DNA of 5,791 nucleotides from the NCBI GenBank assembly GCA_028291445.1, contig JAQGIA010000200.1, positions 1-5,791 on the forward strand, given 5' to 3'. This document shows, one piece after another, positions 1-4,818 of the stretch. Source of the stretch: Belnapia sp. GTDB taxonomy: Bacteria; Pseudomonadota; Alphaproteobacteria; Acetobacterales; Acetobacteraceae. The notes beneath the pieces are model-generated. The model was not told the origin of the DNA and made no database searches. It saw only the letters and a list, made by a program, of their open reading frames with translations. Position 1 is the stretch's first letter. The number at the start of each line of letters is the position of its first letter. The position numbers and the translations under genes were made by a program.

Positions 1-260
1 TGAAGGAGCTGGGCTACGACCTCGAGGTGACCTCGCCCTATGGCGTCAGCGGGCCGAAGGGGATGGACGAGGGGGTGGTGCGGGTGCTGCACGACAGCTT
101 CAAGGCGGCGCTGTTCGACGCCGAGAACGTGCGCATCCGCGGCCAGTTCGATATGCCGCTGGTCTATCGCGACACCGCGGACTACCGCCGCTTCGTCGCC
201 GAGCGGGTCGAGTACGAGAAGGCCATGGTGAAGCGGCTGAACCTGTCGCTCGACGGCTGA
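1..260 (+). CDS. Bug/TctC-type solute-binding protein, C-terminal part only
   Basis: This is the C-terminal end (about 86 residues) of a periplasmic solute-binding protein of the tripartite tricarboxylate transporter (Bug/TctC) family. Such proteins capture carboxylates or other small organic solutes and hand them to a TctA/TctB-type membrane permease. Reading starts in frame at base 3, and the gene is open at the left edge. The visible part has the family's C-terminal layout: KELGYDL, then SPYGVSGPKGMDEGVV (the lobe near the ligand cleft), then helices ending in FVAERVEYEKAMVKRLNL before a TGA stop. It aligns residue by residue with the end of the next gene (SPYG, GPKGM, VLH, ERVEYE, LSLDG/LSID), so the two are tandem paralogs about 47 bases apart. 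Family assignment is secure; the ligand cannot be predicted. The signal peptide and N-terminal lobe lie outside the window. Confidence 0.88.
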   Translation, partial: KELGYDLEVTSPYGVSGPKGMDEGVVRVLHDSFKAALFDAENVRIRGQFDMPLVYRDTADYRRFVAERVEYEKAMVKRLNLSLDG

Positions 261-290
261 ACCGCGCGCCGGCCGGGGTGCGGCCAAGCC

Positions 291-297
291 GGGAGGG
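291..297 (+). promoter_or_regulatory. Ribosome binding site of the second Bug gene
   Basis: The purine-rich GGGAGGG lies 10 bases before the ATG at 308 and fixes that start ahead of the in-frame upstream ATG at 278, which has no such site. The start also gives a proper signal peptide. Confidence 0.6.
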
Positions 298-307
298 AAC
301 CAAGAAA

Positions 308-1290
308 ATGAACCATGCCATCCGCCGCCGCAGCCTGCCCGCTGCGGCGGCTGCCCTGCTCGCCGCGCCTGCGTTGGCCCCCGCATTGGCCCAGGGGCGA
401 TTTCCCAACCGCAGCATCCGCTGCCTGATCCCCTGGCCGCCGGGTGGATCGCTCGATGCGCTGCACCGGCAGATGTTCGAGATCGCCGGGCGGGATCTCG
501 GCCAGACCATCATCGTCGAGAACATGCCCGGCGCCCGTGGCACCGCGCGGCGATGTTCCTGATCCATCAGGCGAAGCCGGACGGCTACATCATCGCCCAC
601 CACCATCTCTCGATCCTGCGGCATCCCTTCCTGACGAAGCAGCCGACCTGGGATCCGGTGGCGGATTTCTCCTACATCATGCAGCTCACCGGCTTCGTCT
701 TCGGCACCGTGGTGCGCGCCGACAGCCCGTGGCGGACCCATGCCGCGCTGATGGAGGCGGCCCGCCGCGCGCCGGGACGGCTGACCTTTTCCACCAGCGG
801 CATCGCCACCACCAACCATCTGGCGATGGAGGATATCCTGACCCGCGAGCGGGCCGAGATGACGCATGTGCCGATGCGCGGCAGCCAGGAAGGCGTGACC
901 GCCTTGCTCGGGCGGCAGATCGATGTGGTGGCGGATAGCCAATCCTGGCGGCCGCAGGTCGAGACCGGTGAGTTCCGCCTGCTCGCCGTCTGGACCCCGA
1001 TGCGGCTGCCGAGCCTGCCCGAGGTGCCGACCCTGCATGACCTCGGCTACGGGATGAGCGTGACCTCGCCCTATGGGCTGGTCGGACCGAAGGGCATGGA
1101 GCCCGAGGTGGTGGATGTGCTGCACCGGTCGTTGAAGAAGGCCTTCGAGGACGAGGCCAGCCAGGCGATCATGCGGCGCTGGGAATTGCCGAACGAGTAT
1201 CTCGGGCCGCGCGAGTACCGGGCCTTCGCCGTGGAGCGGGTGGAATATGAGCGGCAAACGGTGGCGCGGCTGGGGCTGAGTATCGACTAA
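308..1290 (+). pseudogene. Bug/TctC-type solute-binding protein, frameshifted
   Basis: A second Bug-family periplasmic binding protein, disrupted by a frameshift. The ATG at 308 opens a signal peptide (MNHAIRRRSLP, an Ala/Leu-rich stretch, cleavage near ALAQG at about residue 29). Its RRRSL resembles a twin-arginine motif but is not a clean match. The family signature follows: RFPNRSIRCLIPWPPGGSLDAL, then IIVENMPGARGT. At about 545-552 the frame is lost, and this reading stops at 560-562 after 84 residues. The rest of the protein continues in another frame as AMFLIHQAKPDGYIIAHHH through to LGLSID and the TAA at 1288-1290. Adding one base in the GC-rich run after GT restores GTAAAMFL and a 327-residue protein, a normal family length. 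The downstream frame is well conserved, so the lesion is recent or a sequencing error. If the lesion is real, no functional binding protein is expected: a 245-residue product from the ATG at 553 would lack both the signal peptide and the first strand of the fold. Confidence 0.85.
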
Positions 1291-1369
1291 ATTCGGCTCA
1301 AACTCGTTGAAGTCCTGGCATCCAGGCCATTGGCACTATTAGGCTTTGTAAGAAAATTTAGGGAATAAG

Positions 1370-1387
1370 GCGCCTGGCGCGAGGCGC
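1370..1387 (-). terminator. Candidate terminator of the minus-strand operon
   Basis: A perfect 6-bp inverted repeat, GCGCCT and AGGCGC, with a 6-base loop begins about 23 bases past the FAD oxidoreductase stop codon. Read on the minus strand it is followed by a pyrimidine-rich stretch (CTTATTCCC, then AAATTTTC) rather than an uninterrupted T run. The position between convergent genes fits a terminator; the imperfect T tract keeps this tentative. Confidence 0.4.
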
Positions 1388-1406
1388 ATTTGCCGGGCTG
1401 ACCATA

Positions 1407-1418
1407 GGATTATAATCC
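1407..1418. repeat. 12-bp perfect palindrome over the FAD gene stop codon
   Basis: GGATTATAATCC is a perfect 12-bp palindrome that includes the TAA stop (1410-1412) and the last Leu codon of the oxidoreductase gene. It is strikingly AT-rich for this genome. It could be a protein-binding site or chance; nothing in the sequence decides between these. Confidence 0.5.
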
Positions 1419-2456
1419 GATTCCCCGGCTGATGTCCAGCCGCGTCCGCCCGGCGACCAGCCGGGCGAGGGGGCCGATCGTCGCGGCGGCGGCGAAGCCG
1501 GCGGGGGCGGCTCGCAGCGCCCAGGCGCCGGCCGCCGCCCAATGCATCGGCACCGCGCTGCGGCGGCGCCAGGCGGCGTGGAAGCCGGCCGCATCCTGCT
1601 CCGCGAGGATCGCCGCCGCCACCGCCAGGCCGGAATGCAGCGCCAGCGCCACGCCTTCCCCGGTGAAGCTCGGGATGACGCTGGCCTGGTCGCCGATGCG
1701 GAACAGCCCGGGCGGGCCGCCGGGGCCGAGGCGGAAGCCATAGGGTACGCCGGCCACTGCCAGTGGCCGCGTCCAGCGCGGCCGGGCATCCCGCAGCAGC
1801 CGGGCACCGAGCGCCGAGCCGCCGGCCACGGCGGCCAGCCAATCCTCCGGCACCGCCCGCACCGCGGCGCAGAGATTGGCGCCGCCGCCGGGGGTCGGCT
1901 GCAACCCGGCATAGCCGCCGACGAAGGGCAGCAGCGCCACCGCATCGCCGGGATCGACCCCATCCAGATGCAGCTTGAGGCCGATCCAGCCCGCCCCGGT
2001 GCGGGGAAAGCCGCGCAGCGCATGCTTGCCGGTGGCGAGGATGACCTGCCGCGCCGCGACCTCCCCGGCCGAGGTGCGGATGCGCCAGCCGGCACCCTCC
2101 GGCGCGGCGCCGAGCACGGTGACGCCGCGATGCAGGGCGGGACCGGCGGCAGCCTGCAGGGCGGCGTCCAGCCGCAGCCGGGACAGGCCCCAGGCGGCGA
2201 AAGGCAGGACGGCGGCGGTTTCCCGGGTGCCATGCGCCACCCGCAGGCGGCGCAGCGGCACCCCGCCGAGGGCCGCGGCATCCAGCCCCAGCACCGCCAG
2301 CGCGGCGGCGGCGTCGACCCCCAGGAATTCGCCGCAGACCACCTCGCGCGGCGCGGCGGTGCGTTCCAGCAGCAACACGTCGCGCCCGGCGCGGGCCAGC
2401 ATGATGGCGGCGGCGCAGCCTGCCGGGCCGGCGCCGAGGATGGCGAACTCGGTCAA
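1410..2456 (-). CDS. FAD-dependent oxidoreductase of the type III PKS operon
   Basis: A 348-residue flavoprotein of the geranylgeranyl-reductase / aromatic-monooxygenase superfamily, probably tailoring the polyketide made by the neighbouring synthase. The N terminus is a Rossmann FAD-binding site: FAILGAGPAGCAAA with G8, G10 and G13, followed by LLLER (E31 expected to bind the ribose). CGEFLG at 41-46 is typical of the geranylgeranyl-reductase-like branch. An ATG motif lies at 141-143. The second FAD motif is RIGDQASVIPSFTGEGVALALHSG (G255, D256). The chosen start is a TTG whose last two bases overlap the TGA stop of the methyltransferase (TTGA), with GGTGAG just upstream. The Rossmann strand begins at residue 3, leaving little room for a later start, and no ATG or GTG lies nearby. 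Whether it hydroxylates, oxidises to a quinone or reduces a double bond cannot be told from sequence. The overlap suggests translational coupling and a shared pathway. Confidence 0.85.
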   Translation of the reverse strand: MTEFAILGAGPAGCAAAIMLARAGRDVLLLERTAAPREVVCGEFLGVDAAAALAVLGLDAAALGGVPLRRLRVAHGTRETAAVLPFAAWGLSRLRLDAALQAAAGPALHRGVTVLGAAPEGAGWRIRTSAGEVAARQVILATGKHALRGFPRTGAGWIGLKLHLDGVDPGDAVALLPFVGGYAGLQPTPGGGANLCAAVRAVPEDWLAAVAGGSALGARLLRDARPRWTRPLAVAGVPYGFRLGPGGPPGLFRIGDQASVIPSFTGEGVALALHSGLAVAAAILAEQDAAGFHAAWRRRSAVPMHWAAAGAWALRAAPAGFAAAATIGPLARLVAGRTRLDISRGIGL

Positions 2457-3133
2457 CTCCGGCTCACCAGCCAGCGAAACGGAAAGGCCCAGCGGATGCG
2501 GGCGGGGACGCCGGCAGCGGCGGCCAGGCGGGACCAGTCGGCACGGATGAAACCGCGGGCGATGGAGATGGTGCTGTCGTGGATCACCATCGGGTCCATC
2601 CGCAGCAGCCGGACGGCGCCCCAGACGAAGCCCCAGGGCAGCCAGTGGCGGTGCAGGTCGGAGACCAGCCAGCCGAGCCGGGCGCGGCCTTCCAGCCAGC
2701 CGAGGAAGCGGACCAGCGCATCCTCCGGCAGGTGGTGGGTGAACAGGCTGCACACCACCACGTCGAAGCGTTCGGCCGGGTCGAGGTCGAAGAGGTCGGC
2801 GGTGATCATCCGGGCCGGCACGCCGGCGGCGGCGGCGTAGCTGGCGGCCCAGGGGCTGCGGTCCAGGCCGGTAAGCTCCACCGCGATGCCGCGCCGGCGG
2901 GCCCAGGCGTCGATCGCCAGCAGCATGTCGCCGCCGCCGGCACCGACATCGAGGATGCTGAGCCGCCGCGCGCCGGTTCGGGCGACCAGCGCATCCAGCC
3001 AGCGAAGCGTCGGGCGATAGGCGAGCGACAGGCGGTTGATGCGGGCCAGGTCGCGCAGCGCGCCGGCGAATTCCGGCTCGGTCGCCGCCGCGTCATCCAT
3101 CCATTCGGCGGCGGCGCTGCGGTGGCGGAGCAT
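2453..3133 (-). CDS. Class I SAM-dependent methyltransferase of the type III PKS operon
   Basis: A 226-residue Rossmann-fold methyltransferase, likely methylating a hydroxyl or ring carbon of the polyketide core. Motif I is SILDVGAGGGDMLLAI (about residues 59-74). The acidic residue ending strand 2 is in LTGLDRSP (D91). TADLFDLDP follows, then FDVVVCSLFTHHLPED at about 123-138, the strand-4 region. The N-terminal RHRSAAAEWMDD...LRDLARINRL resembles the start of methyltransferases found in such operons. The ATG at 3133 is chosen because GAGGT (3143-3147) lies 9 bases upstream and the conserved segment begins right there. The open frame extends further upstream, but only as a shadow of the synthase gene. 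The 3' end overlaps the oxidoreductase start by four bases, and the gap to the synthase upstream is 64 bases. O- versus C-methylation cannot be settled from the sequence. Confidence 0.87.
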   Translation of the reverse strand: MLRHRSAAAEWMDDAAATEPEFAGALRDLARINRLSLAYRPTLRWLDALVARTGARRLSILDVGAGGGDMLLAIDAWARRRGIAVELTGLDRSPWAASYAAAAGVPARMITADLFDLDPAERFDVVVCSLFTHHLPEDALVRFLGWLEGRARLGWLVSDLHRHWLPWGFVWGAVRLLRMDPMVIHDSTISIARGFIRADWSRLAAAAGVPARIRWAFPFRWLVSRS

Positions 3134-3142
3134 CTGGCGTGG

Positions 3143-3147
3143 ACCTC
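3143..3147 (-). promoter_or_regulatory. Ribosome binding site of the methyltransferase gene
   Basis: GAGGT on the minus strand, 9 bases ahead of the ATG at 3133. It supports that start over the longer open frame reaching back into the synthase gene. Confidence 0.5.
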
Positions 3148-3197
3148 GCACGGGTGGACTGGTCCGGCAGGGGTAATCGGTGCGCCGGAACAAAGGG

Positions 3198-4259
3198 CTA
3201 GGCCACGCGGAAACGCATGGTCTCGGCCGAGAGCCCCGGGCCGAAGGCCAGGGCGCAGCCGCGCTGGCCACGCTTGATATCCGCCGCCAGCATCCGCTGG
3301 AGCACGAACATGATGGTGGCGGAGGACATGTTGCCATGGTCCCGCAGCACGGCGCGGCTGGCATCCAGCGCGGCCGGCGGCAGGTCCAGCCCATGCATGA
3401 CGGCATCGAGCACGCTGCGGCCGCCGGGGTGGACGGCCCAGAGGTCGAATTCCGAGGTCGGCGCGCCGGCCAGGATGGCGCCCGCCTCGCCCGGCAGGGC
3501 GCGGGCCAGGGTCAGCGGGACGAAGCCCGAGAGGGTCATGTCGAAGCCGCCGTCGCCGATGCGCCAGGTGATCTGGTCGGCCGCCTCGGGGATGAGGGCG
3601 GCGTGGAAGCCTTCCATGGCAAGGCCGATGGGATCGGCAGTGATCAGGGCGGCGGAGCAGCCATCGGCGAACAGCAGGAAGCAGAGCAGCTGCTCGATTT
3701 CCGCGCTGGGCTGCAGGTGCAGGGTGCAAAGCTCGAGGTTGAGCACCAGCACGCGCGCCTCAGGCTCGCTGCGGATGATGTGATGCGCCAGCTTGAGGGC
3801 ATTGATCGCCGCCTGGCAGCCCATGAAGCCGACCACGCTGCGCTCGACGCTGGGGCGGATGCCGTAGCGCTGGATCAGGTGGTGATCGAGGCCCGGGGCG
3901 ACGAAGCCGGTGCAGGTCGCCAGGATGATATGGGTGATGCGCGGCGCCTCATCCGCCAGGCCGAGCGCGTCGCAGGCGGCCTCGGCCAGGGCCGGCGCCT
4001 CGGCCTCGTAGCGGGCCATGCGGGCGGCGGTGCCGGGGAAGCGGTCGACCCGGTAGAATTCATCGGTGGTGCCGGTCGCCGCGGCATCCGGCTCCAGCAC
4101 CGAGAAGCGGCGGGCGATCTGCGACCGTTCCGCGAGGCGGGCGAAGGCGGTGCGGGTGCGGGCTTCGATGATCTGCCGTCCGGCGAAGATGCGGAAGGCG
4201 TCATGCACCTGGTGCCGGGGGACGGCGGTGCCGATGCGGTTGATATGGGCCTGGATCAC
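3198..4259 (-). CDS. Type III polyketide synthase (chalcone/stilbene synthase family)
   Basis: A 353-residue homodimer-type ketosynthase that extends an acyl-CoA starter with malonyl-CoA and cyclises the chain; bacterial relatives make alkylresorcinols, alkylpyrones or small phenols. The catalytic triad is intact: C148 in VVGFMGCQAAINAL, H277 in WAVHPGGRSVLDA and N310 in RDHGNMSSATIMF. Other family marks are TCTGFVAPGLD (114-125), the FADG segment whose F197 probably matches the first gatekeeper Phe of plant enzymes, and the C-terminal loop AFGPGLSAE (338-346). Length is slightly short of plant enzymes (about 390) and normal for bacteria. The start is GTG at 4259: an in-frame TGA sits 12 bases upstream, so this is the most upstream start possible, and INRIGTAVP follows as expected. 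Methyltransferase and flavoprotein follow on the same strand, as in srsABC-like phenolic lipid loci. The starter and product are unknown. Confidence 0.95.
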   Translation of the reverse strand: MIQAHINRIGTAVPRHQVHDAFRIFAGRQIIEARTRTAFARLAERSQIARRFSVLEPDAAATGTTDEFYRVDRFPGTAARMARYEAEAPALAEAACDALGLADEAPRITHIILATCTGFVAPGLDHHLIQRYGIRPSVERSVVGFMGCQAAINALKLAHHIIRSEPEARVLVLNLELCTLHLQPSAEIEQLLCFLLFADGCSAALITADPIGLAMEGFHAALIPEAADQITWRIGDGGFDMTLSGFVPLTLARALPGEAGAILAGAPTSEFDLWAVHPGGRSVLDAVMHGLDLPPAALDASRAVLRDHGNMSSATIMFVLQRMLAADIKRGQRGCALAFGPGLSAETMRFRVA

Positions 4260-4276
4260 GCCCCGTCACATGGGGC
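4260..4276 (-). promoter_or_regulatory. Hairpin with a start-stop AUG-UGA abutting the synthase start codon
   Basis: On the minus-strand transcript GCCCC pairs with GGGGC across a 7-base loop, and the 3' arm touches the GTG start. The only Shine-Dalgarno-like purines (ACGGGG) lie in that arm. The loop holds ATG followed at once by TGA, in frame with the synthase. It could limit translation initiation; a 5-bp stem in GC-rich DNA may also be chance. Confidence 0.35.
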
Positions 4277-4291
4277 GGCGCGTGCCGGGTA

Positions 4292-4714
4292 CTACTGGCG
4301 AACGGCGCCGGTACGCGCATCCACGCGCAATTCGGTGGGGGTGCCGTCGCGGGTGGCGCGCAGCCGGATCAAATCGCCCTCGCGGCCGAGCTCGGTGACA
4401 TCGGTATAGCCGCGGTCGCGCAGCAGGCCGCTGGCCTGGGCCTCGGTCAGCATCGGCTGCTCGCGTGGCTGGCCGGTCAGCGCATCGATGCGGAGGTTTT
4501 GCACCTTCTCGCCGTAGCGGGTGGCCTCGGGGATGCGGAAGCTGTCGCCCTCGCGCTCCACCCCGCTGATGTCGCTGTAGCCGCGGGCGCGCAGCACCGT
4601 CGTCACCTGATCGGGGGTGAGGAAGGCGGCATCGGGCGGCGCGGCCGGCTGCGCCTGCGCAGGCGCCAGCAGGAGCAAAAGGCCGATCAGGGCGAGACGG
4701 AACGAATTGATCAT
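4292..4714 (-). CDS. Small secreted protein with two PepSY-like repeats
   Basis: A 140-residue protein of unknown function. Residues 1-21 form a Sec signal peptide (short charged start, LALIGLLLLLAP core, cleavage after AQA), so the mature protein is expected in the periplasm. It holds two tandem units of about 50 residues: LTPDQVTTVLRARGYSDISGVEREGD... to LRIDALTG, and LTEAQASGLLRDRGYTDVTELGREGD... to LRVDARTGAV. Each has the helix-then-two-strand pattern and the closing (I/V)DA.TG typical of PepSY-like domains, which in other proteins bind or inhibit proteases or sense the envelope. The ATG at 4714 is chosen because it begins the signal peptide; the longer frame upstream overlaps the divergent promoter. 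No strong ribosome site is visible. It precedes the synthase by only 32 bases on the same strand, so co-transcription is likely, but a role in the polyketide pathway is unproven. Confidence 0.8.
   Translation of the reverse strand: MINSFRLALIGLLLLLAPAQAQPAAPPDAAFLTPDQVTTVLRARGYSDISGVEREGDSFRIPEATRYGEKVQNLRIDALTGQPREQPMLTEAQASGLLRDRGYTDVTELGREGDLIRLRATRDGTPTELRVDARTGAVRQ
4407..4596. repeat. Direct repeat copies inside the PepSY-like gene
   Basis: The 19-base segments at 4407-4425 and 4578-4596 match at 18 positions and are 171 bases (57 codons) apart. On the minus strand they encode the equivalent parts LLRDRGY and VLRARGY of the two units. This is DNA-level support for the gene arising by internal duplication. 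Confidence 0.65.
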
Positions 4715-4772
4715 CGCTGGTGTAATGGCCGAAAGCGGAAATGGTTCACCCGCGCCCGTCGAATTCGCAAGG

Positions 4773-4800
4773 TTGCAATGCGCCGTAAAGGGAACATATA
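4773..4800 (+). promoter_or_regulatory. Candidate promoter of the radical SAM gene
   Basis: TTGCAA (4773-4778) and CATATA (4795-4800), 16 bases apart, resemble sigma-70 -35 and -10 boxes. They sit in the only AT-richer stretch of the divergent region. The -10 element would lie within the LexA box, a usual arrangement for an SOS-repressed promoter. Transcription would start only some 10-15 bases before the start codon. Confidence 0.45.
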
Positions 4801-4806
4801 CGGAAC
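4792..4806 (+). promoter_or_regulatory. LexA (SOS) box, alphaproteobacterial type
   Basis: GAAC, seven bases (ATATACG), GAAC: an exact match to the alphaproteobacterial LexA operator GTTC-N7-GTTC, read here from the other strand, including an AT-rich middle. It overlaps the candidate -10 box and ends 12 bases before the ATG of the radical SAM gene, so bound LexA should block its transcription until DNA damage. The divergent PepSY-polyketide operon starts 78 bases away on the other strand and might also feel it, with less reason. An eight-base fixed match by chance in this spot is unlikely, and the fit with a repair-family gene strengthens the call. Confidence 0.75.
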
Positions 4807-4807
4807 T

Positions 4808-4812
4808 GGAGG
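4808..4812 (+). promoter_or_regulatory. Ribosome binding site of the radical SAM gene
   Basis: A full GGAGG lies 6 bases before the ATG at 4819 and fixes that start. It directly follows the LexA box. Confidence 0.8.
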
Positions 4813-4818
4813 CCCCGG

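Noticed and set aside
100..1257. Long open frame on the minus strand opposite the two Bug genes
   Set aside because: It is antisense to clearly conserved proteins, low in complexity (Arg/Gly/Ala/His), and has no recognisable domain; it is a by-product of high GC.
1314..1326. CCTGG-CAT-CCAGG hairpin as terminator of the Bug genes
   Set aside because: The stem is only 5 bp with a 3-base loop and no T run follows; noted as structure but not called.
1330..1365. Possible insertion-sequence end (GGCACTATT / GGCTTTGTAAG)
   Set aside because: No matching inverted end, target duplication or transposase remnant is visible in the window.
1542..2840. Long plus-strand open frame opposite the oxidoreductase and methyltransferase
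   Set aside because: Its Gln/Gly/Ala/Arg-rich translation is the antisense of two well-supported enzymes, with no ribosome site or domain.
2806..3729. Minus-strand open frame across the end of the synthase and the start of the methyltransferase
   Set aside because: It is an out-of-frame reading through two real genes, rich in Pro/Arg/Ala.
3180..4409. 409-codon plus-strand open frame opposite the polyketide synthase
   Set aside because: It is antisense to a synthase with an intact catalytic triad; the translation has no family features despite its length.
4760..4776. CGAATTCG and GCAA-GG-TTGC as operator sites in the divergent region
   Set aside because: Both are short symmetric strings with no link to a known regulator; only the LexA-type element next to them has a specific match.
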